Shown here in pieces: positions 36,461-47,134 of a DNA stretch of 64,000 bases. Both the position numbers and the translations under genes were made by a program. A model generated the notes under the pieces. It saw only the letters and a list, made by a program, of their open reading frames with translations, did no database searches and was not told where the DNA came from. Each line of letters begins with the position of its first letter. Position 1 is the stretch's first letter. The stretch comes from Azolla caroliniana (taxonomy: Eukaryota; Polypodiophyta), in assembly GCA_043228905.1 (NCBI GenBank), contig JBHGNT010000008.1, forward strand, positions 13,082,001 to 13,146,000, in the 5' to 3' direction.

Positions 36461-36645
36461 GAGTCGGAGGCTGGAGCGGATGAGGATACCGGAATGGGTA
36501 TCCGATATGGAATGACGGACGAGCGGGGCCAAGACAGTAAGCGGGAGTCGGAGGCCGGAGCAGATGAGGATACCAGAATGGGTATCCGATACGGAATGAT
36601 GGACGAGCGGGGCCAAGACAGTAAGCGGGAGTCGGAAGGGGCTAT
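36461..36645 (+). repeat. 84-bp (28-codon) tandem repeat
   Basis: Units begin at 36461, 36545 and (partial) 36629 with GAGTCGGA. The period is exactly 84 bp and frame-preserving. Confidence 0.88.
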
Positions 36646-36810
36646 GGAAACGAAGGGAGAAGAGGCCGATGAGGAGGTCAGGTCTACGACGAGTGAAGGG
36701 CGTAAAACGGAGCATGCACTACAGCCGGCGAAGGGCCAAGAAACAAACATGCACCTAGAAGAGCGGCAACGAGTGACAGGCAACGGCGGGCCGGTCGAGC
36801 CTTTGAGAGG

Positions 36811-37265
36811 TGTTGAGAATCAAGCTCAACATAGCACAACGTGTGAACACAACCTTTGAGAATCTATGATTACTCAAAGGTCAAGAGTCACACCACTACT
36901 CTCTACACATTAACTATGTGTCATTGAATCATATTCTATGACACATAACTAATGAGTTACATATTCCCCATGACTATGAGTCTTCACATTTCCCAAGAGA
37001 GAGAGTGGTTATTTTAAAGTTAATGAAGAGAGAGGGTGACTCTATATAAAGCACTCTCCTCATACTTCATACTAGGTTGGTTGTGACTCCTTATGCTACA
37101 TTTTGTAATTCTTATTCTACTTGTGAAATATACACCTTCTTCTTGAGTATTTTATTTCTCTTGTCTATCTATCTAGTGTTCTCTCATCTCTCCTCTAATT
37201 CCTCTCACACATACACATAACACACATCTCTTCCGCTACACAAGAATCATACCCAATTCTTTACA
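36811..37265 (+). repeat. 5' LTR of Copia-6
   Basis: TGTTGAGAAT...TTTACA, 455 bp. A TATA-like CTATATAAAG lies near 37041. The right edge is fixed by the primer site. Confidence 0.82.
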
Positions 37266-37277
37266 TGGTATCAGAGC
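37266..37277 (+). promoter_or_regulatory. Copia-6 primer-binding site (tRNA-iMet)
   Basis: TGGTATCAGAGC directly follows the LTR end. Confidence 0.9.
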
Positions 37278-37432
37278 GATTTGGTAGCTCGATCTAGCCC
37301 ACTCGTCTCATCGTGATCGTGTGTCGTGCTCTACGCCGACGTTCAAGAAAAACCGGCTCATGGCTATCGTAGTAACACTACATAGCTCGTGTTCGAGAGA
37401 GAAGGAAAAGAAGAAAGGAAGCTTAATCGACA

Positions 37433-38473
37433 ATGAATACTCAAATGGGGAGTGCCCTCCCTAGCGAGAAGTTGGACCGAAACAACTTCGCATCTTGGGA
37501 GTACAAGATGCACCAATACTTTGTCGGCCAAGGCTATTGGGGTTACATCAAGGGAGCACAAGAAAACCGACCCAAGCCGGAAGACGCCGACTATGCAATG
37601 TGGGAGCAAGTGGCAAGCCATGTGATGTATTGCTTGGCGACATGTGTTCACGACCACATGTTCGGCTACATTCGAGAAGCCGAGACGCCGAAGGAAGCGT
37701 GGGAGAATCTACAAAAGATTTTCGCCGCCAACACGACTGCGAGAAAGCTTCAACTCCGCCAAGAGTTGAATAACATTCAACAACGGGATATGTCCATTAC
37801 AAGCTATACCTTGAATATCAAGGAGCTTTGCGACTCGCTCGGCTCGATAAGCGTCAATGTGGACGATGATGAGATGGTGCAAATATGCCTCGACGGCCTT
37901 GCACCACGATTCGGCGCGATGCGGACCGCCGTACTAGCACAGGAGAATCCACCCTCCTTCGATCTTCAATCCATGTTGTTGGTTGAAGAGAATCATGTTC
38001 GAACAAGGAACAACGCCTCGGAAGGCCAAATGCTGTACACGCATTCGGACGGAGGAAGAGGACGTGACCGTGCAAGAAGAGGCCGATTCGGCCAAGGACG
38101 TGGCGGACAAGGCCCGATTTACGAAAACAACTCGCAATTTCGGCATCAAGACGGAAGCCATCGAGGAACCTTCGGAAGAAGGGGGAGCTTCCATTCCAGT
38201 CCGAACCGACAAAACTTAGTCAAATGCGGATATTGCGGAAAAATCGGTCACCACGAAGAAGAATGCCATAAGGAGATATGCGAGTCGGCTTCCACTAGCC
38301 GACAACTCACCAACTATGCCATCAACTCCGACTATGATGATCGTGGCGGAATGTTTGTGATGAGACATAGAACAAATTCTATGTCGGCCTCCGGTCCGGA
38401 AGACGTATGGTTCGTCAATTCTAGTGCCTCGAACCATATGACATCGCATCAAGAATGGTTCCGAGAACTTTGA
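37433..38473 (+). pseudogene. Copia-6 Gag and protease start
   Basis: A 346-codon frame encoding UBN2-type gag (DRNNFASWEYKMHQYFVGQG at the start, YLGL-type block replaced by ICLDGLAPRFGAMR), an Arg/Gly-rich stretch, a zinc knuckle C-x2-C-x4-H-x4-C (CGYCGKIGHHEEEC) and the protease entry. The protease motif reads NSSASNHMT where active copies have DSGASNHMT; both changes are explained by G-to-A transitions. TGA at 38471, probably from CGA, ends the frame. The catalytic Asp is therefore lost in addition to the stop. Confidence 0.85.
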
Positions 38474-39675
38474 GAGCCGGACCGACTCGGCTATGTTGAA
38501 ACCGGAGACGACATTACGCACCCGATTCGGCACATCGACAATGTTCCGTTTGGAGAAGAAGGTAAGCAAACTTATATTAAAAATGTCTTGCATGTACCAA
38601 CTATCATGAAGAATTTGGTCTCCGTCGGCCAAATTGTAGAACAAGGAATGCAAATACGTTTAATCAAGGTGGTTGCTTCATCGAAAAAGAGGGCCTACTC
38701 ATCGCTTGCGGACAAAGAGAGGGCCGAATGTTCATTCTCGACTCACACGAGATGAAATCGGCCATGTTCGCAAAGGGCGTGAAAGCCGATTCCGACATAG
38801 AGTTATGGCACAAGCGGATTGGCCATTTAAATCTCCAAAAACTCAAGGCAATGCAATCGAAAGGAGTCGTCATCGGGCTCCCGACATTCATGGAGAAAGA
38901 GATTGAAGGAGTGTGTGCCGCTTGCCAATTCGGCAAGCAACATCGGCACCCATTTCCAAGGGAGTGGAATGTGAGCAAAGGCGTACTTGATGTAATTCAT
39001 TCCGATGTATGGGGTCCGGCTCAGACGACGACATTCGGCGGAAGTCGATACTATGTGACCTTCATCGACAATTTCTCTAGGCACACTTGGATCTACCCGA
39101 TGTGGCAAAAGAGCGAAGTGCTCGTACACTTGCAAAAATTGAAGAATGAAGTCGAGAAAGCCACGGGCCGACATGTACGATGTCTTCGGTCGGATGGAGG
39201 CAAGGAATACTTCTCCGACAAATTTTCGGCATTTCTACGAAAAGAAGGAATACGGCGAGAGTTTTCGTGTAGACATACGCCGCAACAAAATGGAGTGGCC
39301 GAACGCAAGAATTGGCACATCCTCGAAGTGGCATGGGGCATGATGAACGAAAAACACGTGCCGAAGTCGTACTGGGCAGAAGTGGCTAACACGGCCGTAT
39401 ATGTCATGAATCGGTGTACGACATCAGGTGTGCACGAACTTACTCCGCACGAGAAGTTCTTCGGAAAGAAGCTGAACCTATCGCATGTTCGGATATTCGA
39501 CTCCATTGCGTACATGCACATCCTCGACAAGAAGCATCAAAAGCTCGACCTGAAGTCGGAGAAATGTATCCTCGTAGGATACTCACTGGAGCAAAAGGGG
39601 TACAAGTGCTACAACCCCTCAACTCGAAAATCTCGCGTAAGTCAAGATGTCGTTTTCGACGAGTCCGCATCCTAG
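38474..39675 (+). pseudogene. Copia-6 protease tail and integrase
   Basis: The frame continues to a 1-nt deletion near 38660, then reads MFILDSHE, LWHKRIGHLNLQKLKAM, CAACQFGKQHRHPFP, an integrase core with D in HSDVWGP, D in RSDGGKEYF and E in QQNGVAERKN, and the C-terminal LVGYSLEQKGYKCYNPSTRK. It ends with VVFDESAS at the Gypsy-2 insertion. The integrase core keeps its three acidic residues. Confidence 0.87.
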
Positions 39676-39678
39676 TAC

Positions 39679-39811
39679 TGTCAGGAACAGTACTAAGACA
39701 GAGAAGGAATTAGTACTAAAAGAAGTATTAGTACTAAGAGAGGTGAAGGACTCTCAAGAGAAGGAATGAGTGAGTGAGAGGGAGGGAGAGAGAGATCGAG
39801 AGAAAGAAAGA
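39679..39811 (-). repeat. Gypsy-2 3' LTR, outer piece
   Basis: TGTCAGGAACAG...GAGATCGAGAGA, matching 55878-56010. It runs into an expanded GAAA microsatellite (to about 39823), where the LINE-2 3' end begins. Confidence 0.85.
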
Positions 39812-40015
39812 AAGAAAGAAAGAAAGATGTATTAACGTCTTCTAAGGCCAAATTTGGCCCATGAGACAATTGGTTTACAACAATAGAGTATTTATCCAGT
39901 CATCATAACTAAAAATAAAATTAAGTAAAAAAAATAAATAGAACTTAAACTAAAAGAGTTCTAGTGGTGTACAATATGTAGTATACTCGAAAGTGACTAT
40001 ACACTAAGCCTAATT

Positions 40016-41563
40016 TTATTTCCACCCAAGCCTCTCGAAAAGAAGTGGGGGGTCAAAGGGTCTTGATGTGGGTTCCAATGTAGAGAGTGCCCTAGCCATG
40101 GCTTCTAGGCGATGTAGCTCACGTTCCCTTATTTTCAATATTGCTTCCACATCACGTTGAGTTGCTTTGAAACCCGGCACCCGAGGACGTCTGGTTCTAC
40201 TCTGGTTTTCTGCCTCATCAATGGAAAGGCCGAGTGGTGCAAGTGTGTCGGCATTCGTTGTCTCCTCAGGTTCTTGAAAAACTGCATTTGTTACATGTTC
40301 GTGATCATTAGCAACATTATTTTCCACATTTTGTAATTTATTCTCTCTGTGTTGTTTTAGCTCTAGAATGTATTTGCCTAATTTCTTTATATCTAGAGTA
40401 TCTAATAGTTTGGGGAGGGTGGGAGATGGACCAAGTATGTCTTGGTATTTTGCCCTTATCTCGGCATAGGTTGGACACTTGCATGTAAAGTGGTACTCAT
40501 CCTCTATCTCTATGTGACATAACCTACATATCCTTTCCTCCCTAGGGACTCCACTAGTACGGCCATTTTCAATCTCAAGTTGGTGAGATGATATTCTAAG
40601 TTGTCCAATGGCAACCCTTAGTGCATGTGGTAAGAATACATCTAGATATTTTGGCCGCGTGATAAAACCTAACTCAGAGAAGTGCATGAAGTGTTTCTTA
40701 TAGTACGACATTTTAGATGGGAGTGGCTCTAGTGGGGTGATCCATTTACACCGAGTGTAAATTTGCCATATTTCTTGGCGTATTACTTTATTGCGGTTCT
40801 CATGAGAGATTAAGGTGTTATCACTCGTGTGGTTGTACCTAAGGGGAGGTAGGTTATTAATGTCTAGACCATTCGCAAGAAGCCAAGTCACCATCATGCC
40901 ATACCATGAGCTAGTATAGCCGGACTCATACAATGATCAAGAGTCCTTAAAGGCTTGATGAGATATTCTCTCATGTGGTTGGCTATGTATCCTATCAATA
41001 AAGACTACAAGTTGAAAAAGTGTCTCTACTAACATTGGGGGTAACGTGAACTCGGCCCTAATAATGTCATGTGGTACAGTCGATTTGCTTCGGAGTTGGC
41101 GTGATAGCATCATCACCAATGGTCTCTCTAATTGCGTCCACATGAAGGATGGTAATCCTGGAGCCCAAACCGCTGATGCATACATGAGGGAGGGGGTCAC
41201 TAATGAGTCAAAGAGCCACCCTTTAGTCCGTGGCTCTTGAAAGTGTGCTTGGTGGCATTGTCTCTCTAGGAGTGAGAGGGATGCATGTCCTCTCGTGAGT
41301 CTATCCTTCGCTGCCTGTGTCATCGAAAATTTACCTGAGCGGGCACTAAAAGTGACTCCGAGATATACGTACGATCCAACCACCTCGACTGGGCTATGGG
41401 AGATAGTTAGGTGACACTTAGCTCTAACTTGGGCCGATGTGTGGAAGATAAGGACTTTCGTTTTCCCTAGATTCACTACCAATCCTCGTTGTACACAAAA
41501 GTCATCTAAGGCATTGAGGTGCCTCTGTAGGTCGTGTTCGGATTCAGAGAGCAAAACTATGTC
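40016..41563 (-). pseudogene. LINE-2 ORF2, C-terminal part
   Basis: It begins with the second half of the RT catalytic motif (DDIVLLSESEHDLQRHLNAL), then the RT thumb (VVNLGKTKVLIF, YVYLGVTFSARSGKFS), a helical connection region and a C-terminal C-x2-C...H...C cluster (CRLCHIEIEDEYHFTCKC, near residue 140 of the last segment), typical of LINE ORF2 tails. One in-frame TGA at 40934-40936 divides it, again a plausible CGA change. The stop codon is just below 40016. Confidence 0.83.
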
Positions 41564-41568
41564 ATCCG

Positions 41569-42318
41569 TGTTGGGATTTCGGTCCCTCCGGATGGGATGT
41601 CCGGAGATGAATGACGGCAAGCCCGGTTGAGGTTACGGAGCCGGATGATGAAGACCCCGGTTACGGAGCCGGATGATGAAGACCCTGGCTACGGAGCCGG
41701 ATGATGAAGACCCCGGTTACGGAGCCGGATGATGAAGACCCTGGCTACGGAGCCGGATGATGAAGACCCCGGTTACGGAGCCGGATGATGAAGACCCCGG
41801 TTACGGAGCCGGATGACGAAGACCCCGGCTACGGAGCCGGATGATGAATGTACCCGGAGAGAGATCCAGATGCGGGGACATATTTGTGAATATGTTTGCC
41901 AAGGGCCCTTGAGGCTATACTTGTAAATAGCCCGAAAGTCATATGTGTATAAATATGACTTAGGGCAAACAGTTTTGTGTTGTTGCTCATTTTCTGTTTT
42001 CCACTTAGAGGGAGCGAAGTGAGAGCAGCCGAGAGAGAGAGAGAGAGAGAGAAACGAGGAGGTCGTTGCCTCTGTGTATTACCGCCGCCTGTGGCGAAGA
42101 CAGTGAGCTCAAGGTTGTTGCCTTGAAGCTTCACCATTGTACATCTCTGTTCATAGTGATAGTTGGAGTTTGAGGACTCCCGTGGTTTTTCCCATTTAGG
42201 GTTTTCCACGTAAAATATCCTGTGTACTCTTCTCTCTATTGTCTTCGTGTACTTTGTATTTCCTATTTTCTGTGAGTTGATCCTATTCCTCGGTTGTGGC
42301 CGAGCACCGTGTGCAACA
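41569..42318 (+). repeat. 5' LTR of Copia-3
   Basis: TGTTGGGATT...GTGCAACA. It has a 28-bp minisatellite (8 units) in U3, a TATA box TATAAATA at 41948, a GA run and the shared GGGTTTTCCACGTAAAA motif near the 3' side. Confidence 0.94.
41635..41855 (+). repeat. 28-bp minisatellite, 8 units, in the Copia-3 5' LTR
   Basis: Unit core ACGGAGCCGGATGATGAAGA followed by CCCCGGTT, with CCTGGC variants alternating. The last unit diverges to GATGAATGTACCC. Confidence 0.93.
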
Positions 42319-42321
42319 AAC

Positions 42322-42333
42322 TGGTATCAGAGC
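42322..42333 (+). promoter_or_regulatory. Copia-3 primer-binding site (tRNA-iMet)
   Basis: TGGTATCAGAGC, three nucleotides after the LTR end. Confidence 0.92.
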
Positions 42334-42349
42334 ACGGTTAACACAGAAA

Positions 42350-45300
42350 ATGGAAGGCGGCAGTAGTGGGCCTCCGGGCATGATGGTGTTGAACTCACAG
42401 AACTACGCCGACTGGAAGATAAAGATGGAAGACCTTCTCATCGTCCGAGACCTGTACGAACCGATCGACAATGCCGAGATACCCAAGGGGGTAATAGAGT
42501 CGGAGTGGAAGCTCCTGAACCGGAAAGCCGTAGCGACGATCCGGCAATATGTAGATGTAAGTGTTCTGCAACATGTGGCGAACGACACCAACGCATATGA
42601 GATGTGGAAGAAGCTGTCGGGCCTCTACGAGAGGAAGAATGCGTTGAACCGGACCTCCCTGATGAGGAAGATAGTGAACCTCAAGTACCGGGACGGCGAG
42701 AGTATGGTGGAACACGTAAGCACGTTCATGGGATTCGTGAACCAGCTTGCGGCGATCAAGTTCCCGTTGGAGGATGCAATGCAAGCCATCATCCTGATGT
42801 GTACATTGCCGGAAAGCTGGGAGAACTTGGTGGTGACTCTCAGCACCTCCTGCACCGAAGAAAACTTGTCTCTACAAACGGTAAAGACAAGCATTTTGAA
42901 CGAAGAAGCGCGTCGGAGAGATAAAGAACCGGTTTCCGATCCGAAGATGCTGCTTACCGAATCGGATCGGGGAAGACAATGGAACCGGAGTCCGCAAAGA
43001 CGGGAGAAGTCTGGGACCCGGTCGCAGTCAAGAGGAAGGCCCACATGCTTCCACTGTGGGAAGCCGGGGCACTTCCGGAAGAATTGTCGGCATTACCGAA
43101 AGGACAACGGAGCCGACGACACCGATTCGAAGAAGTCACCGGAGAGAAACGGTGCATACCGGGGAGCCACGGACCGGAGAGGTCCGGATCGGCGAGGGCA
43201 GGACCGGAAAGGAACGACGGCACTCGCGGCAAGTGAGGAAGAAATCATGCTCATCACCGAAGAAGGTGAACTAAACATTGCCGGCGATGAGACGACCTGG
43301 GTGGTCGATTCCGGAGCGTCGTTCCACCTGACCCCGGAGAAGAAATACTTCTCATCCTACACAGCCGGTGAGCACGGCTGTGTCCGGATGGGAAATGAAG
43401 GTACGTGCCGGATTGCCGGCATAGGAGACGTGTGGCTGATGACATCAACCGGATGCAAAATGCTGCTGAAGGATGTCCGACACGTTCCGGAGGTTCGATT
43501 GAACCTGATTTCGGCCGGGAGGCTAGACGATGAAGGCTACACAGGTAGCATCCGGAACGGCGTAATGAAGTTCAGCAAGGGGAGCTTGATAGTGGCTCGG
43601 GCCCGGAAGGTCAACACACTGTACCTAATGAATTCCCGGCTATGTCCGGAGGAGCTGAACGTGGCAGCCGACACTGCCGGTGAGCTGTGGCACAAGAGAC
43701 TGTGCCACATGAGTGAGAAGGGGATGAAGAGGCTTGCAGAAGACAACCTTATTCCAGTGAAGCATGTGCACCTGGAGAAGTGCACCGACTGCCTGGCCGG
43801 TAAGCAAAACCGGACCTCCTTCCACTCAAGGCCACCGACGAGACGTAGCGCACCATTGGAGCCGGTGCACACTGACGTGTGTCAAGTAGAAACGAAGTCA
43901 CATGGCGGAGCCCAGTACTTCGTGACATTCATTGATGACCACAGCCGGAAGCTGTGGACGGCACCGTTGAAGACAAAGGACCAAGTGTTGTGCGTCTTCA
44001 AAGAACTTCACGCGAGAGTGGAAAGGGAATCCGGCAAGAAGCTGAAAGCGATACGAGCGGATAACGGAGGGGAATACCGGGGGCAGTTCCAGGAGTACTG
44101 TCGCTCGAAGGGAATCCGGCTCGAGTTTACTGTGCCGAAGACGCCGGAACTGAACGGGCTGGCCGAGAGGATGAACCGGACCATAATGGAGAGGGTCCGG
44201 AGTATGCTGGCGCATGCGAAATTACCCAAGGGATTTTGGGCTGAGGCAATGTCAACGGCGACGTACGTGATAAACAGATCACCCTCAGTACCTTTGGACG
44301 GAGACACGCCGCAGAGAGTGTGGACCGGTAGGGAAGTATCCTACCGGCATCTGAAGGTGTTCGGGTGTCTCGCATACGTGCATGTGGCAAAGGACCGGAG
44401 AGGAAAGCTAGATCCAAAGACCCGGCCATGCATATTCCTCGGTTACGGCGATGACGAGTTCGGCTACCGAGTATGGGACCCGGTCGACAAGAAGATATTC
44501 CGGAGTCGTGATATCATCTTCATGGAGAACAAGACACTCGCCGACTGGGAGTCGGAGAAGAAGATGAAGAGCTCCAAGTCGACCGGTGAGGATAAACTCT
44601 ACGAGGAGCAGTCCCGACTGGCAAGGGACCGGTTAACACTCGAAGATCCGGCCGAAGACGGTGAAGAAACAGAACCGGCCGAAGAAGATGAAAAAGATAC
44701 CGGAACCGGCCCCGATCCCGAAATGGATTCGGATGAAGACGAATCGGAAGAACCGGTTACCGAAGCTCCGGAACGGAGATATCCTCTAAGAGAGAGAAGG
44801 GCCCCCCGGAGATTTCCGGAACCAGAGCACGTGCTGCTAACCGACGAGGGGGAGCCGGAGAGCTTTGAAGAAGCGAAGCATGACACCCATAGCCGCAGGT
44901 GGTTAAGTGCCATGCAGGAGGAGATGGATTCCCTGCATGAGAACCACACATATGAACTTGTGGAGTTGCCGAAAGGAAAACGGGCACTCCGTAACAAGTG
45001 GGTGTTCAAGCTGAAACCGGGAGATGCCGGAAACCCCCCAAGATACAAAGCCAGGATCGTGGTGAAGGGGTTCCAGCAGAAGAAGGGCGTCGACTTCGAC
45101 GAGATATTTGCCCCGGTAGTGAAGATGACCTCCATCCGGACGGTGCTGAGCATAGCGGCAAGCATGGACCTCGAGGCAGAACAGATGGACGTGAAGACGG
45201 CATTCCTTCACGGTGACCTCGAAGAAGAGATCTACATGCAGCAACCGGAAGGATTCGAGAAGAAAGGGAAGGAGCACCTGGTATGCCGGTTGAAGAAGAG

Positions 45301-46423
45301 CCTTTACGGACTGAAGCAGGCTCCCCGGCAATGGTACCGGAAGTTCGACTCCTTCATGACCAACGAAGGGTACCACAAAACGCAGTCCGATCACTGCGAG
45401 TTTGTGAAGAAGTTCGAAGGAGGAGACTCTCTAATACTCCTCCTGTACGTGGACGACATGTTGATCGTCGGACGGGACCAGGGCAAGATACGGATGCTGA
45501 AGAAAGCACTTCACCGAACCTTCTCAATGAAGGACCTGGGTCCGGCGAGGCAAATACTAGGGATGCACATCATCCGAGACCGGAAGAAGAAGCAGTTGTG
45601 GCTGTCACAGGAGAAGTACGTGACAAAGGTGCTTCACCGGTTCAACATGTCGGAAGCAAGACCGGTCGGGTCAACACTCCCGACAAACTGCAAGCTGTCC
45701 AGCAAGCAAAGCCCCAAGACAAAGGCTGAGAAGGAGGACATGATGAAAGTACCATATGCCTCTGCCGTCGGGAGCTTGATGTACGCAATGGTGTGTACCC
45801 GACCGGACATAGGATATGCAGTCGGAGTGGTGAGCCGGTACATGAGCAATCCCGGCAAAGAGCATTGGAACGCGGCCAAGTGGATACTCCGATACCTGAA
45901 GGGCACGGCAAACGTGTGCCTCCGATTCGGATCCGGTAAGCCCGAACTCGACGGCTTCACCGATTCGGATATGTCGGCTGATGCAGATACCAGCCGGTCC
46001 ACATCAGGGTATGTGATGACGTATGCAGGGGGAGCTATTTCCTGGCAGTCGAGGCTGCAGAAGACGGTTGCGTTGTCAACCACGGAGGCGGAGTACATGG
46101 CGGCTGTTGAAGCCAGCAAGGAAATAATATGGATGAAGGACTTCATTAGAGAGCTCGGTATCCGACAGGAGGAGTACCGACTCTACTGCGACAGTCAGAG
46201 TGCCATCCACCTTGCAAAGAACGCGGCCTATCACTCCCGGACGAAGCACATCCAGCGAAGATATCACTGGATCCGGGAAAGGATAGAAGACCAGGAGTTC
46301 GTGCTGACGAAGATCCACACGGACGAGAACGGCTCAGATATGCTGACCAAAGTGCTCACACCCGACAAGCTGGAAGCATGCCGGAAGAGGATCGGATTGG
46401 AGAGACATCCCATGCCGAAGTGA
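42350..46423 (+). CDS. Copia-3 gag-pol polyprotein
   Basis: An intact 1357-residue polyprotein. The ATG at 42350 is chosen because the longer upstream reading would start inside the LTR and cross the primer site. Order: UBN2-type gag (about 15-195), zinc knuckle CFHCGKPGHFRKNC (233-246), protease DSGAS (320-324), pre-integrase LWHKRLCHMS (near 447), integrase D509 (HTDVC), D571 (DNGGEY) and E near 606 (NGLAERMNR), an acidic linker (about 765-800), RT from about 830 with YVDDML (1033-1038), and RNase H to the end with DSDMSAD, STTEAEYMAA and CDSQSAIHLAKNA. No lesion is present. Codon third positions are GC-rich. It is closely related to Copia-5. Likely competent for transposition. Confidence 0.96.
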   Translation: MEGGSSGPPGMMVLNSQNYADWKIKMEDLLIVRDLYEPIDNAEIPKGVIESEWKLLNRKAVATIRQYVDVSVLQHVANDTNAYEMWKKLSGLYERKNALNRTSLMRKIVNLKYRDGESMVEHVSTFMGFVNQLAAIKFPLEDAMQAIILMCTLPESWENLVVTLSTSCTEENLSLQTVKTSILNEEARRRDKEPVSDPKMLLTESDRGRQWNRSPQRREKSGTRSQSRGRPTCFHCGKPGHFRKNCRHYRKDNGADDTDSKKSPERNGAYRGATDRRGPDRRGQDRKGTTALAASEEEIMLITEEGELNIAGDETTWVVDSGASFHLTPEKKYFSSYTAGEHGCVRMGNEGTCRIAGIGDVWLMTSTGCKMLLKDVRHVPEVRLNLISAGRLDDEGYTGSIRNGVMKFSKGSLIVARARKVNTLYLMNSRLCPEELNVAADTAGELWHKRLCHMSEKGMKRLAEDNLIPVKHVHLEKCTDCLAGKQNRTSFHSRPPTRRSAPLEPVHTDVCQVETKSHGGAQYFVTFIDDHSRKLWTAPLKTKDQVLCVFKELHARVERESGKKLKAIRADNGGEYRGQFQEYCRSKGIRLEFTVPKTPELNGLAERMNRTIMERVRSMLAHAKLPKGFWAEAMSTATYVINRSPSVPLDGDTPQRVWTGREVSYRHLKVFGCLAYVHVAKDRRGKLDPKTRPCIFLGYGDDEFGYRVWDPVDKKIFRSRDIIFMENKTLADWESEKKMKSSKSTGEDKLYEEQSRLARDRLTLEDPAEDGEETEPAEEDEKDTGTGPDPEMDSDEDESEEPVTEAPERRYPLRERRAPRRFPEPEHVLLTDEGEPESFEEAKHDTHSRRWLSAMQEEMDSLHENHTYELVELPKGKRALRNKWVFKLKPGDAGNPPRYKARIVVKGFQQKKGVDFDEIFAPVVKMTSIRTVLSIAASMDLEAEQMDVKTAFLHGDLEEEIYMQQPEGFEKKGKEHLVCRLKKSLYGLKQAPRQWYRKFDSFMTNEGYHKTQSDHCEFVKKFEGGDSLILLLYVDDMLIVGRDQGKIRMLKKALHRTFSMKDLGPARQILGMHIIRDRKKKQLWLSQEKYVTKVLHRFNMSEARPVGSTLPTNCKLSSKQSPKTKAEKEDMMKVPYASAVGSLMYAMVCTRPDIGYAVGVVSRYMSNPGKEHWNAAKWILRYLKGTANVCLRFGSGKPELDGFTDSDMSADADTSRSTSGYVMTYAGGAISWQSRLQKTVALSTTEAEYMAAVEASKEIIWMKDFIRELGIRQEEYRLYCDSQSAIHLAKNAAYHSRTKHIQRRYHWIRERIEDQEFVLTKIHTDENGSDMLTKVLTPDKLEACRKRIGLERHPMPK

Positions 46424-46432
46424 AGGGGGAGT
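46422..46432 (+). promoter_or_regulatory. Copia-3 polypurine tract
   Basis: GAAGGGGGAG just before the 3' LTR, right after the stop codon. Confidence 0.85.
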
Positions 46433-46433
46433 T

Positions 46434-47129
46434 TGTTGGGATTTCGGTCCCTCCGGATGGGATGTTCGGAGATGAATGACGGCAAGCCCGGTTGAGGTTA
46501 CAGAGCCGGATGATGAAGACCCCGGTTACGGAGCCGGATGATGAAGACCCTGGCTACGGAGCCGGATGATGAAGACCCCGGTTACGGAGCCGGATGATGA
46601 AGACCCCGGTTACGGAGCCGGATGACGAAGACCCCGGCTACGGAGCCGGATGATGAATGTACCCGGACAGAGATCCGGATGCGGGGACATATTTGTGAAT
46701 ATGTTTGCCAAGGGCCCTTGAGGCTATACTTGTAAATAGCCCGAAAGTCATATGTGTATAAATATGACTTAGGGCAAACAGTTTTGTGTTGTTGCTCATT
46801 TTCTGTTTTCCACTTAGAGGGAGCGAAGTGAGAGCAGCCGAGAGAGAGAGAGAGAGAGAGAGAAACGAGGAGGTCGTTGCCTCTGTGTATTACCGCCGCC
46901 TGTGGCGAAGACAGTGAGCTCAAGGTTGTTGCCTTGAAGCTTCACCATTGTACATCTCTGTTCATAGTGATAGTTGGAGTTTGAGGACTCCCGTGGTTTT
47001 TCCCATTTAGGGTTTTCCACGTAAAATATCATGTGTACTCTTCTCTCTATTGTCTTCGTGTACTTTGTATTTCCTATTTTCTGTGAGTTGATCCTATTCC
47101 TCGGTTGTGGCCGAGCACCGTGTGCAACA
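46434..47129 (+). repeat. 3' LTR of Copia-3
   Basis: 696 bp, with 6 units of the 28-bp minisatellite (about 46496-46657) instead of 8. It ends GTGCAACA before the ATCCG duplication. Confidence 0.94.
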
Positions 47130-47134
47130 ATCCG

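Larger units (their letters stand above)
35009..36810 (+). pseudogene. Unidentified decayed ORF with internal peptide repeats
   Basis: One frame, from an ATG at 35009, stays open for about 600 codons except for TGA at 35093, TGA at 36113 and one more stop near 36188. I do not recognise the protein. It is acidic and Gly/Glu/Asp/Arg-rich, with a possible helical start (AILSELEDDEGAYGLTEDW, VELDIEALVREAYEIVKAQI). A module TLPTPVLET...RPRV.DGGGGK occurs twice (period 216 bp); ETS.VA..HKTGEM occurs twice; and a 28-residue unit starting ESEAGADEDTGMGIRYGM is repeated two and a fraction times (36461, 36545, 36629). Codons are GC-rich. The ORF is cut at 36811 by the Copia-6 LTR and no continuation is found. 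It may be an accessory gene of a transposon or a host gene fragment. Confidence 0.5.
41569..47129 (+). mobile_element. Copia-3: full-length young Ty1/copia, intact coding
   Basis: LTRs 41569-42318 (750 bp) and 46434-47129 (696 bp) are flanked by the 5-bp duplication ATCCG (41564-41568 and 47130-47134). Removing the element rejoins the LINE-2 RT catalytic motif. Apart from a tandem-repeat copy-number difference (8 versus 6 units) and a 2-bp GA change, I count about five substitutions between the LTRs. Primer site, polypurine tract and a 1357-codon polyprotein are intact. Base composition is GC-rich, unlike Copia-2. Confidence 0.95.

Noticed and set aside
41635-41855. CRISPR-like array (regular 28-bp repeats)
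   Set aside because: Units are directly adjacent without unique spacers and lie in a Copia LTR; it is a minisatellite.
42296-42349. Upstream start for the Copia-3 polyprotein
   Set aside because: It would begin inside the LTR and translate the primer-binding site; the ATG at 42350 starts a typical gag.
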